From contig CACXNA010000019.1 in assembly GCA_902768985.1 (NCBI GenBank), positions 1 to 34,998 of the forward strand: a DNA stretch of 34,998 nt. The letters run 5' to 3'. The DNA comes from an uncultured Bacteroidia bacterium. Its GTDB lineage: Bacteria > Bacteroidota > Bacteroidia > Bacteroidales > UBA932. Shown in pieces: positions 23,041 to 30,520 of the stretch. The position numbers were made by a program, and so were the translations under genes. Each line of letters starts with the position of its first letter. Position 1 is the first letter of the stretch. The notes beneath the pieces are model-generated. The model had not been told where the DNA came from and did not search any database. It worked only from the letters and a program-made list of their open reading frames with translations.

Positions 23041-24028
23041 CGATCGTCTCTTGACAAAGCCGGGCGGCATCTGCGTCCGGCAGGCATTCCAAATGATAAC
23101 AGGGCACCTGCTGCGCGATCAGCGACAGCGTCTCGTGCTGCGCGTCCGCGAGCGTGCGGATCGGGCGGAAGCCCGAACAGGAGGGCATCACCGAGGCATA
23201 AGCCTGCACGGTGGAGAGCCGCTCGATGCGGTTGTGCTGCGCCTGCACGAGGCGCACGATGGCCCCGACGGGCGCGTCCTGCGCCTTGTAGCAGGGCGTC
23301 TTGCCGCTCCAGGGCGAGCCGTACACCCGGGCGGCGCCGTCCACGACGCGCAGCACGGGGTTGTCGTCGTTGAGGAGCTCCGTTCCGGAAATATGCTCCA
23401 GCCACAGGTGGCTGTGGGTGCTCTTGCCGGTGCCGCTCTTCCCGAGGAAGAGGAACCCGCGCCCGCCGCGCGTCACCACGGACGCGTGCAGCTCCAGCGC
23501 GGCGTACGGCGCCGACGCGAAGGCGTACAGCAGCATCAGCGCGTTGTTCACGGCAAAGGCACGGTCGGCCGGGCTGCCTTCGGTATAAAGCTGTCCCACC
23601 CGGAAACCGCCGCTCATCTCCAGCACCCCGCACACGCGCGCTCCGGGCGTCGGCGCAAACGCCGCCTGATACCCCTCGCCGCTCCGGAAGAACCCCACCA
23701 CCGGCTCTCCGGTCTGCTCCTTGCTGCGCAGCAGCGGCTCTCCCGGCTCTCCCGGTTTCCGGTCAGTAATTGTCAATTTGAATAACGGGGCGGAAGCGGA
23801 GCCGGCAGCCATCTCGCCAGACCGTAACCACCCTCGGTTCGATAGAGGGAGGGGCCCGCCGCTTTGCGGTGGGAAGGGTCCGGCGCAGCCGGACGTCTGG
23901 CGGGATGGGCTGCCGGTCCGTGACGCCACCTCGAAGGGATCGTAGTTGTGCAGCAGGTCGGCTGCCGGGAAGTCGTCCGGCAGGTCCAGCGAGAACGAAA
24001 GTCCCGCGACCTGGAGCCAGCGGACCAT
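23033..24028 (-). CDS. HPr kinase-like (HprK-related) protein, with repeat insertion
   Basis: A 331-residue P-loop kinase-like protein. The Walker A is GKSGTGKST (196-204) followed by HSHLWLEHISGTELLNDD and VYGSPWSGK, the arrangement of HprK-related kinases found near PqqD-like genes (and of lasso-peptide kinases), rather than the true HPr kinase/phosphorylase, as no PTS gene is near. Odd: residues about 39-75 (Gly/Pro/Ser-rich) are encoded by a 113-bp palindromic element (23803-23915). They lie in the variable N-terminal part, far from the P-loop. The gene starts six bases after lepA and overlaps the peptidase gene at its end. Confidence 0.87.
   Translation of the reverse strand: MVRWLQVAGLSFSLDLPDDFPAADLLHNYDPFEVASRTGSPSRQTSGCAGPFPPQSGGPLPLSNRGWLRSGEMAAGSASAPLFKLTITDRKPGEPGEPLLRSKEQTGEPVVGFFRSGEGYQAAFAPTPGARVCGVLEMSGGFRVGQLYTEGSPADRAFAVNNALMLLYAFASAPYAALELHASVVTRGGRGFLFLGKSGTGKSTHSHLWLEHISGTELLNDDNPVLRVVDGAARVYGSPWSGKTPCYKAQDAPVGAIVRLVQAQHNRIERLSTVQAYASVMPSCSGFRPIRTLADAQHETLSLIAQQVPCYHLECLPDADAARLCQETIDG
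23803..23915 (-). repeat. 113-bp palindromic element inside the HprK-like gene
   Basis: Terminal inverted repeats of about 20 bases (23803-23822, CGGCAGCCATCTCGCCAGAC, and 23895-23915 with one insertion and one mismatch). The interior contains more hairpins: CCCTC/GAGGG, CCGC/GCGG and GTCCGGC-GCA-GCCGGAC. It is unrelated in sequence to the repeats in mutY and the tricorn-like gene. Confidence 0.82.
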
Positions 24029-24034
24029 GGGAAA

Positions 24035-25825
24035 TTAAGAATCCAGTTTGAGAACGGCCATGAAAGCGCTCTGCGGCACCTGCACGGTGCCGATCTGGCG
24101 CATACGCTTCTTGCCCTCCTTCTGCTTCTCCAGCAACTTGCGCTTACGCGTCACGTCGCCGCCGTAGCACTTCGCGGTCACATCCTTGCGCACCTGCTTG
24201 ACGGTCTCGCGCGCAATGATCTTCGCGCCGATGGCCGCCTGGATGGGAATGTCGAACTGCTGACGCGGGATCAGATCCTTGAGCTTCTCACACATCTTGC
24301 GCCCGAAAGTATAGGCGTTGTCCTCGTGGATCAGCGTAGAGAGTGCGTCGGCAGGCTCGCCGTTCAGCAGAATGTCCAGCCGGACGAGCCGTGCCGGACG
24401 GAAATCCATGACATGGTAGTCGAAAGAAGCATAACCCTTGGAGATGGTCTTCAGCTTGTCGTAGAAATCGAAGACAATCTCGGACAGGGGCATGTCGTAG
24501 GTCAGTTCCACGCGGTCGGCCGTGATGTAATGCTGGCCGATGAGCGTGCCGCGGCGGTCCAGGCAAAGCTTCATGATGGCGCCGAAGAACTCGGCCTTGG
24601 AGATGATCTGCGCGCGGATATAAGGCTCCTCGATATGATCGATGAGCGTCTGGGCGGGCAGCCCGGACGGGTTGTGCACGTCCATGACGTCGCCCTGTGT
24701 CGTATAGACTTTGTAAGAAACGTTCGGCACGGTCGTGATCACATCCATGTCGAACTCGCGGAAGAGCCGCTCCTGCACGATCTCGAGGTGCAGCAGGCCC
24801 AGGAAGCCGCAACGGAAGCCGGAGCCCAGCGCCAGCGAGCTCTCCGGCTCATACACGAAGGAAGCGTCGTTGAGCTGGAACTTCTCCAGCACGGCGCGCA
24901 ACTCCTCGAACTTGTCGGCCTGCACGGGATACATACCCGCGAAGACCATCGGCTTCACTTCCTCGAAGCCGGCGATGGCCTCGGCGCACGGCCGGGCCAC
25001 GTGGGTGATGGTGTCGCCCACCTTGACCTCGACGGCGCTCTTGATGCCGGTGATGACGTAGCCCACGTCCCCGCAGCCGATCTCGGCGGCGGGGATGAGC
25101 TTCATCTTCAGGATGCCCACTTCCTCGACCTCGTAGTCCATCCCGGTGGCGAAGAATTTCACCTTGTCGCCCTTGCGGATGGAACCGTTCTTGACCTTGA
25201 AGTAGGCGATGACCCCGCGGAAGGAATTGAAGACGGAGTCGAAGATCAGCGCCTGCAGCGGCCCGTCCGGGTCGCCCTCCGGCGCCGGGATCTTCTCCAC
25301 GATGGCGTCCAGGATGGGCGCCACGCCTTCTCCCGTGCGGGCGGAGACCTTGAAGACCTCATCGGGCTTGCACCCGATGAGGTCGCAGATCTCGTCGGTC
25401 ACGACCTCGACCTGGGCGGACTCCATGTCGATCTTGTTGAGGACAGGGATGATCTCCAGGCCGTGGTCGATGGCCATGTATAAGTTGGAAATGGTCTGGG
25501 CCTGGACGCCCTGGGAGGCGTCCACGACCAGGAGCGCTCCTTCGCAGGAGGCGATGCTTCTCGAAACTTCATAGGAGAAGTCCACATGGCCCGGCGTATC
25601 GATGAGGTTCAGCTTGTAGGCCTCCCCGTGATAGTGGTGGACCATCTGGATGGCGTGGCTCTTGATGGTGATGCCCTTCTCCTTCTCCAGGTCCATGTCG
25701 TCCAGGACCTGGTTCTCCATATCGCGCGCACCGAGCGTCTGGGTGAGCTCCAGCAGGCGGTCCGCCAGGGTGCTCTTCCCGTGGTCGATGTGCGCGATGA
25801 TGCAGAAGTTCCGAATATGCTTCAT
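24035..25825 (-). CDS. lepA: Elongation factor 4 (LepA)
   Basis: A 596-residue translational GTPase, ribosome back-translocase type. G1 AHIDHGKST (11-19), G2 region [10 protein letters not shown]3 DTPGH, G4 NKID, followed by EF-G-like domains II, III and V and the LepA-specific C-terminal domain ending with ...[23 protein letters not shown], near its very end. Length is standard. The start ATG at 25825 is eight bases from the tkt stop, so it is probably transcribed with tkt and continues into the HprK-like set. Confidence 0.97.
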   Translation of the reverse strand: MKHIRNFCIIAHIDHGKSTLADRLLELTQTLGARDMENQVLDDMDLEKEKGITIKSHAIQMVHHYHGEAYKLNLIDTPGHVDFSYEVSRSIASCEGALLVVDASQGVQAQTISNLYMAIDHGLEIIPVLNKIDMESAQVEVVTDEICDLIGCKPDEVFKVSARTGEGVAPILDAIVEKIPAPEGDPDGPLQALIFDSVFNSFRGVIAYFKVKNGSIRKGDKVKFFATGMDYEVEEVGILKMKLIPAAEIGCGDVGYVITGIKSAVEVKVGDTITHVARPCAEAIAGFEEVKPMVFAGMYPVQADKFEELRAVLEKFQLNDASFVYEPESSLALGSGFRCGFLGLLHLEIVQERLFREFDMDVITTVPNVSYKVYTTQGDVMDVHNPSGLPAQTLIDHIEEPYIRAQIISKAEFFGAIMKLCLDRRGTLIGQHYITADRVELTYDMPLSEIVFDFYDKLKTISKGYASFDYHVMDFRPARLVRLDILLNGEPADALSTLIHEDNAYTFGRKMCEKLKDLIPRQQFDIPIQAAIGAKIIARETVKQVRKDVTAKCYGGDVTRKRKLLEKQKEGKKRMRQIGTVQVPQSAFMAVLKLDS

Positions 25826-25832
25826 TTCCGGA

Positions 25833-27845
25833 CTAGAAAAGCTTGTTCACCTGCTCGAACACGTTCTCGGCGGTGTAGCCGAGCTTCTCGTCGAGCACCT
25901 TGTACGGAGCGGAGAAACCGAAGGACTCGAGGCCCCAGACGGTGCCTTCCGCCTCAGGGACGAGGCCCTGCAGCGTGACAGGCAGGCCGGCGGTCATACC
26001 GAACTTCTTCACGCCCGTCGGGAGGACCGTCTGCTGGTACTCCTTGGACTGCTGGCGGAAGAGACCCTCGGACGGGACGCTGACCACGCGCACCTTCTTG
26101 CCGGCCTCGCGGAGCAGCTTGGCACCGGCCTCCAGGGTGGAGACTTCGGAGCCGGAAGCCACGAGGATGACATCCGGGTTGGCGTCGGAGCCGGCCACGA
26201 TGTAGCCGCCCTTGGCCACCTGGCTGTAGTCGTTGCCCTCGGGGAGGTTGGCGATGTTCTGGCGGGACAGGATGAGGGCCGTCGGGGTGTTCATATTGTC
26301 CATCGCGGCAGCCCAGGCCTCGGTGGTCTCCTTGGCGTCGGCCGGACGCATCACGAGGACGGAGTCCTTGCCGTGGTGGTTCTTGAGTTTCTCCATGAGG
26401 CGGATCTGGGCCTCCTGCTCGACAGGCTCGTGGGTCGGGCCGTCCTCGCCGACGCGGAAGGCGTCATGGGTCCAGATGAACTTGACCGGGAGCTCCATGA
26501 GGGCGGCCATACGGACGGCCGGCTTCATGTAGTCGGAGAACACGAAGAAGGTACCGCAGGCGGGGATGATGCCGCCGTGCAGGGCCATGCCGATGCAGCA
26601 GCAGGCCATCGTCAGCTCGGCCACGCCGGCCTGGAAGAAGGCGCCGCTGAAGTCGCCGGCCTGGAAGGCGGTGGTCTTCTTCAGGAAGCCGTCGGTCTTG
26701 TCGGAGTTGGACAGGTCGGCGGAAGCACAGACCATGTTGGGCACCTGCTCGGCGAGCACGCTGAGGCAGGCGGCGGAAGCGTTGCGCGTGGCGTCGTTGT
26801 CCTTCTGGACGCACTTGCTCCAGTCGATCTTCGGGGCCTTGCCGCTGAACCACTCAGCCTGCTGGGCAGCCTTCTCAGGGTTGGCGTTTGCCCAGGCCTT
26901 CTCCTCGGCGTAGCGCTCGGAGACGATCTTCTTGAGCTCCTCGTCGCGACGGGCGTAGAGCACCTTCACGTCGTCGAAGATCTGGAAAGGATTCTCCGGG
27001 TCGCCGCCCAGGTTCTTGATGGTATTCTTGTAGGCGTCGCCGCCGAGCGGGGCGCCGTGGGTCTTGCAGTTGCGCTCGTAGCTGGAACCGTCCTCCTTGA
27101 GGGCGCCCTTGCCCATGATGCACTTGCCGATGATGAGGGCGGGCTTGCCCTTCGCCTTCTCGATGGCGGTGCGGATCTCGGCGGCGTCGTTGCCGTTGAT
27201 GACCTGCACGTCCCAACCGAGGGCGCGGTACTTGGCGGCCGTGTCCTCATTCATGACGACCTTGGTCTCCGTGGAGAGCTGGATGTCGTTGGAGTCGTAG
27301 AACATCACGAGGTTGTCCAGACCCAGCGTACCGGCGATACGGGCAGCGCCCTGGGAGATTTCCTCCTGCACGCCACCGTCGGAGATGTAGGCGTAGATGG
27401 TTTCCTTCGCGAAGCTCGGGTTGCCGGTGTGGGCAGCCAGGAACTTGGCGGCGATGGCGGCGCCCACGGCGTAGGCGTGGCCCTGGCCGAGGGGACCGGA
27501 GGTATTCTCGACGCCGCGCGTCGGGTCAAATTCGGGGTGACCGGTGGTCGGGGAGCCCCACTGGCGCAGGTTGGCCAGCTCTTCGAGGCTGTATTTGCCG
27601 ATCAGGCACAGCTGGGCGTAGAGCATCGGGGCCATGTGGCCGGGATCCAGGAAGAAACGGTCGCGGGCGGCCCAGGTCGGGTTGCCGGGATCGTAGGTCA
27701 GATACTCGCTGTAGAGCACGTTGATGAAATCGGCGCCACCCATGGCACCGCCCGGGTGTCCGGATTTGGCTTTTTCGACTGCACTGGCCGCCAGGATGCG
27801 GATGTTGTCGGCTGCGTGATTGAGAACGCTGATAGAGTTTGCCAT
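25833..27845 (-). CDS. tkt: Transketolase
   Basis: A 670-residue thiamine-diphosphate enzyme of the non-oxidative pentose phosphate pathway, moving two-carbon units between sugar phosphates. Seen: [14 protein letters not shown] (substrate/TPP His), [12 protein letters not shown], the TPP-binding region [19 protein letters not shown] with [10 protein letters not shown], catalytic region GVAELTM, and [19 protein letters not shown]. The SDGG form of the usual GDG and the GVAEL form look lineage-specific rather than damaging. It has its own AT-rich leader and -7 box and is likely the head of the tkt-lepA-HprK-like-peptidase-PqqD-ABC transcript. The start is fixed by the leader and the family N-terminus. 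Confidence 0.97.
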   Translation of the reverse strand: MANSISVLNHAADNIRILAASAVEKAKSGHPGGAMGGADFINVLYSEYLTYDPGNPTWAARDRFFLDPGHMAPMLYAQLCLIGKYSLEELANLRQWGSPTTGHPEFDPTRGVENTSGPLGQGHAYAVGAAIAAKFLAAHTGNPSFAKETIYAYISDGGVQEEISQGAARIAGTLGLDNLVMFYDSNDIQLSTETKVVMNEDTAAKYRALGWDVQVINGNDAAEIRTAIEKAKGKPALIIGKCIMGKGALKEDGSSYERNCKTHGAPLGGDAYKNTIKNLGGDPENPFQIFDDVKVLYARRDEELKKIVSERYAEEKAWANANPEKAAQQAEWFSGKAPKIDWSKCVQKDNDATRNASAACLSVLAEQVPNMVCASADLSNSDKTDGFLKKTTAFQAGDFSGAFFQAGVAELTMACCCIGMALHGGIIPACGTFFVFSDYMKPAVRMAALMELPVKFIWTHDAFRVGEDGPTHEPVEQEAQIRLMEKLKNHHGKDSVLVMRPADAKETTEAWAAAMDNMNTPTALILSRQNIANLPEGNDYSQVAKGGYIVAGSDANPDVILVASGSEVSTLEAGAKLLREAGKKVRVVSVPSEGLFRQQSKEYQQTVLPTGVKKFGMTAGLPVTLQGLVPEAEGTVWGLESFGFSAPYKVLDEKLGYTAENVFEQVNKLF

Positions 27846-27884
27846 CTTAATCTATGTTTTTGGTTCGATTATTTCCAGATCGTA

Positions 27885-27892
27885 CAAAGTTA
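27885..27892 (-). promoter_or_regulatory. tkt: -7 box (TAACTTTG) for tkt
   Basis: Exact TAnnTTTG match on the minus strand, 39 bases before the tkt ATG, with an AT-rich leader. Confidence 0.65.
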
Positions 27893-27930
27893 GCAATTCT
27901 TTTCGTCATTCCCAATTGCGTGTGCCTGGA

Positions 27931-27990
27931 ACGGAGCAAAGCGACGCAGGGGGTTTCGGGGGGAACGCCCCCCGTCATAGCGTTAGCGAT
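27931..27990 (+). repeat. Dispersed GC-rich palindromic repeat, copy C
   Basis: Reads CGGAGCAAAGCGACGC, AGGGGGTTTCGGGGGG and CCCCCCGTCATAGC in order, closely matching copy B in mutY (7416-7476) and the reverse complement of copy A at 911-969. It lies in the 160-base gap between tkt and yidD, upstream of the tkt promoter. Confidence 0.78.
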
Positions 27991-27992
27991 AC

Positions 27993-28020
27993 GACCCGGT
28001 GCCGGCTACGGCACCGGGTC
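27993..28020 (+). repeat. Perfect 12-bp hairpin over the yidD stop codon
   Basis: GACCCGGTGCCG-GCTA-CGGCACCGGGTC. The loop contains the TAG stop of yidD on the minus strand. There is no T-run, so it is not a standard terminator; it adjoins copy C of the dispersed repeat. Confidence 0.75.
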
Positions 28021-28245
28021 ATACCCGCTACCTCCCCAGGGGTGGCAGCGGAGGATGCGCTTGAGGCTGAGCCAGAAGCCCTTGAAGGGGCCGTATTTGC
28101 GGAAGGCCTCGAGGGCGTACTGGGAGCAAGTGGGGGTGAAGCGGCAGGTCGGCGGCTTGAGCGGCGAGATGCAGAGCTGATAGAATTTGATCAGCAGGAT
28201 GAAAGGCGCTGACAGCACCTTCTTGCAGACGGAACCGAAACTCAT
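28006..28245 (-). CDS. yidD: Membrane protein insertion efficiency factor YidD
   Basis: A 79-residue YidD-family protein, a small inner-membrane-associated factor that helps YidC insert proteins. The typical motif [20 protein letters not shown] is followed by [38 protein letters not shown] (in two motifs: [10 protein letters not shown] and RILRCHPW). The pair of Cys in the CRFTPTCS motif is conserved. The start overlaps the stop of rnpA (ATGA), as in many bacteria where rnpA and yidD are adjacent. The C-terminal residues are encoded by the hairpin at 27993-28020. Confidence 0.95.
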   Translation of the reverse strand: MSFGSVCKKVLSAPFILLIKFYQLCISPLKPPTCRFTPTCSQYALEAFRKYGPFKGFWLSLKRILRCHPWGGSGYDPVP

Positions 28246-28655
28246 TGCGCGGAGGATTGAGATTCCGGGTCAAGCCCGGAATGACTATTCTCTATTTTCG
28301 CCTGGATACGTCCAAGGATGTCCGTGACCTCGGCGTAGAGGGTGGCGAAGTCAGCGACCTCGGCGTGGGAGTAGGCGAGCAGGAGGTCGATGCCGGGGGC
28401 CGGGAGGAGCTCCTTCTGGAGGCGGTAGGCCTCGCGCATGCGGCGCTTCAGGAGGTTGCGCTTGACGGCGCGCTTGAAGAACTTCTTCGGCACGGAGACC
28501 ATGATCCGGTTGACGCCGGTCTCATGCCCCGCGGACCAGCAGAAGCGCAGGTGCGGCGTAGTGCCCCATTTCCCGGAGGAAATGAGTGCGGAGACGGTCG
28601 TCTTCCCGCACAGCCTTTCCTCTTTGGTGAGAGTATGGCTCTGCGGAGAAGTCAT
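28242..28655 (-). CDS. rnpA: Ribonuclease P protein component, with repeat-derived C-terminal tail
   Basis: A 137-residue basic protein that assists the RNase P RNA in cutting tRNA 5' leaders. The RNR signature is [19 protein letters not shown] (about 70-88), and the central SVPKKFFK and the N-terminal [15 protein letters not shown] are typical. The native fold seems to end near [10 protein letters not shown]; the last 15 residues ([10 protein letters not shown] and a short tail) come from the palindromic half-element at 28262-28282, and the same [10 protein letters not shown] peptide occurs in the tricorn-like insertion. The stop overlaps yidD. The start abuts hemD with no gap. Confidence 0.94.
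   Translation of the reverse strand: MTSPQSHTLTKEERLCGKTTVSALISSGKWGTTPHLRFCWSAGHETGVNRIMVSVPKKFFKRAVKRNLLKRRMREAYRLQKELLPAPGIDLLLAYSHAEVADFATLYAEVTDILGRIQAKIENSHSGLDPESQSSAQ
28262..28282 (+). repeat. Palindromic half-element at the 3' end of rnpA
   Basis: Perfect 8-5-8 palindrome ATTCCGGG-TCAAG-CCCGGAAT, flanked by GAG and GACTA as in the tricorn-like element. It lies in the coding sequence of rnpA (minus strand). Confidence 0.85.
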
Positions 28656-29390
28656 CTAGCGGGCGGATTGGAGGTAGAGTTCGACAGCCTTGCTGATGGA
28701 AGTGGCCTCCGGCGTGGGGGCCTTGAGGGCGATCTCGTAGCCGGCTTCTTCCATGGCCTTGACCACGGCTTTGCCGAAGGAGATGAATTTGAGCGATCCC
28801 TGCTTGAATTCGGGATAGTTCTCGTGCAGCGACGCCACGTCGGCGGGGTTGCAGAGCACGGCGATGTCGAAACCGGCGATGTCCGTCTCATGCAGGTCCT
28901 GCGGCACCGGCTTGACGAACACACCCACGGTGTGGTCGAGCTTGGCGGCGGCGAACAGGGTCGTGATCGGCGTGATGTCGGATCCTTCCGTCGTGGCGAT
29001 CAGGAACTTCTCGCCCTTGTGCTTGGCCGTGACCAGCGCGACGATGGAGTCCGGCGTGCCGGAACCGTAGAAAATCTTGCGCTTGCGGTAAACGATGTGC
29101 TTCTGCAGGTACATGGCGACAGCCTCCGTCGAGCAGAAATATTTCATGGTCTCGGGCACCTTGAAACGCATTTCATCGCAGAGCTTGAAATAAGCGTCAA
29201 TGGCGTGGCGGGAGGAGAAGACGATGGCGGTATAATCGGGCAGGTTGATGTGCTCGGCCCGGAATTCGCGGGCGGAAAGCGGTTCGATGAGGAAGAACGG
29301 CTGGAAGGTCAGTTCAGCCCCAAACTGGCTTTGCAGGGTCTCGTAAGCGGCGAGATTGGACGGGACTTGCTGGGATATCAGGATCTTCAT
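28656..29390 (-). CDS. hemD: Uroporphyrinogen-III synthase
   Basis: A 244-residue HemD-family protein that closes and inverts ring D of hydroxymethylbilane to make uroporphyrinogen III, for heme or corrinoid synthesis. Sequence similarity in this family is low, but the pattern fits: N-terminal MKILISQQVP, the IVFSSRHAIDAYF block, KYFCSTEAVAMYL, and the second-lobe IAVLCNPADVASL, ending with ISFGKAVVKAMEEAGYE and ATSISKAVELYL. The order DUF4271-hemD-rnpA-yidD is widely conserved in Bacteroidota, which supports the call. Many Bacteroidales lack the full heme pathway, so the enzyme may be a remnant or serve other tetrapyrroles. Confidence 0.88.
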   Translation of the reverse strand: MKILISQQVPSNLAAYETLQSQFGAELTFQPFFLIEPLSAREFRAEHINLPDYTAIVFSSRHAIDAYFKLCDEMRFKVPETMKYFCSTEAVAMYLQKHIVYRKRKIFYGSGTPDSIVALVTAKHKGEKFLIATTEGSDITPITTLFAAAKLDHTVGVFVKPVPQDLHETDIAGFDIAVLCNPADVASLHENYPEFKQGSLKFISFGKAVVKAMEEAGYEIALKAPTPEATSISKAVELYLQSAR

Positions 29391-29406
29391 CTGGCTGCAA
29401 AAATGA

Positions 29407-30114
29407 TCAAAAATTCACTACAACTGCTACCAACACGGAGGCGGGTAAAATTTCAAGCGCGCAAAGGTACAAAAAAGTTGAGAAACCAGAGCAATGCGCG
29501 TGTAAAATTTGTCCTGTCCGCCCGATGGCGAAGACCCAGACGGCGCTGAGGGTCCAGCGCATGACGGAGCAGGCGGTCTCATCCGGCACGTGGACCAACA
29601 CCATCACAGCGGCCTGCAGGAGCAGGATGGGAAGGACGAGCATCAGGTAGTTGTAGAGGTTGTGCCGCGCGAGGGTGGCGGTCTTCTTGTCCAGGCGGTT
29701 GAGCCGGAAGAAGAGGTAACACAGGCGACGCAGGATGAGGTACGCCAGGATCAGGCCGATGGTGGCGGGGGCGCTCCATTCGGCGGGAATCATATCCATG
29801 AAGGCGGGCCGCAGCACATGGAAGCGGTCCAGGATCAGGCAGAAAGGCAGGGTGAGGCTGAGCGCGATGCTGTTGCGGACGCGCGCGGTGCCCAGGCTCT
29901 GCTCCAGCGCCTCGGCGCCGCGCGAGCGGCTGTAGCTGTAGAGCAGCGGCGGGGTGAGGCGGAATAAATCCAAAAGACGGTGCAGGATCAGCACCAGCGA
30001 CAGGACGAGCAGGATGCGGTTGGTCAGCACATCCGTCCAGAGGGACGGCTCCACCACTGCCTCCAGGGGGATGGAGGACATTTCCAGGGTTCCGCTCCGG
30101 AAGATTTCGTCCAT
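29407..30114 (-). CDS. DUF4271 family membrane protein
   Basis: A 235-residue integral membrane protein with about six helices (e.g. NRILLVLSLVLILHRLLDLF, IGLILAYLILRRLCYLFF, YLMLVLPILLLQAAVMVLV), ending LYLCALEILPASVLVAVVVNF. The C-terminal LCALEILP motif and the position directly before hemD identify it as the Bacteroidota DUF4271 family. Its function is not established. It starts six bases after the SUI1-like stop and ends 16 bases before hemD. Confidence 0.9.
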   Translation of the reverse strand: MDEIFRSGTLEMSSIPLEAVVEPSLWTDVLTNRILLVLSLVLILHRLLDLFRLTPPLLYSYSRSRGAEALEQSLGTARVRNSIALSLTLPFCLILDRFHVLRPAFMDMIPAEWSAPATIGLILAYLILRRLCYLFFRLNRLDKKTATLARHNLYNYLMLVLPILLLQAAVMVLVHVPDETACSVMRWTLSAVWVFAIGRTGQILHAHCSGFSTFLYLCALEILPASVLVAVVVNF

Positions 30115-30120
30115 GGTCTG

Positions 30121-30468
30121 CTAGTTGCCGCGTTTGACTTGATATCCCATGCCGGTGAGCAGCGTGACCAGCTTGTCACGCAGGTCGCCCTGGATCAGGA
30201 TCTGCCCCTCCTCGACGGTCCCGCCCACGCCGCACTTGGTCTTGAGCGTCTTCGCGAGGGCCGCGAGGTCGGCCGCCCGGCCGACAAATCCGTCCACGAG
30301 CGTGACCTGCTTGCCGGCGCGCCGGCGCCGGTCGATGCGGACGACGAGGCGCTGCTTCTCCGGCGCCAGCGTGTCCGCCTCCGGCGCATCCTGCGCCGTC
30401 TGGTATTGGAAGTCGGGATTGGTGGAATAGACGACACCCAGGCGATCTTTCCAGTCTTGTTGTGCCAT
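30121..30468 (-). CDS. SUI1/eIF1-like translation factor (YciH family)
   Basis: A 115-residue protein with the SUI1 fold at the C-terminal half: RRRRAGKQVTLVDGF, ALAKTLKTKCGVGGTV, EEGQILIQGDLRDKL and GMGYQVKRGN. Bacterial YciH is thought to influence start-codon selection. The start at 30468 is chosen because it gives the short N-terminus typical of the family (MAQQDWKDRLGVVYSTN); the longer in-frame extension would run across the divergent promoters. It heads the DUF4271-hemD-rnpA-yidD run. Confidence 0.92.
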   Translation of the reverse strand: MAQQDWKDRLGVVYSTNPDFQYQTAQDAPEADTLAPEKQRLVVRIDRRRRAGKQVTLVDGFVGRAADLAALAKTLKTKCGVGGTVEEGQILIQGDLRDKLVTLLTGMGYQVKRGN

Positions 30469-30484
30469 GCTGGGATAATTTTTG

Positions 30485-30492
30485 CAAAGATA
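30485..30492 (-). promoter_or_regulatory. -7 box (TATCTTTG) for the SUI1-like gene and following run
   Basis: Exact TAnnTTTG match on the minus strand, 16 bases before the ATG at 30468. Confidence 0.6.
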
Positions 30493-30506
30493 CAGATTTT
30501 TAGTTG

Positions 30507-30514
30507 TACATTTG
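30507..30514 (+). promoter_or_regulatory. -7 box (TACATTTG) for the DUF2723 gene
   Basis: Exact TAnnTTTG match, six bases before the ATG at 30521. Confidence 0.55.
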
Positions 30515-30520
30515 CAAGTT

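Noticed and set aside
23033-24028. True HPr kinase/phosphorylase of carbon catabolite control
   Set aside because: No HPr or other PTS gene is near, and the gene is embedded in a PqqD-like/ABC set, which fits the HprK-related group better.
27993-28020. Hairpin at the yidD stop as an intrinsic terminator
   Set aside because: There is no T-run after the stem on either strand.
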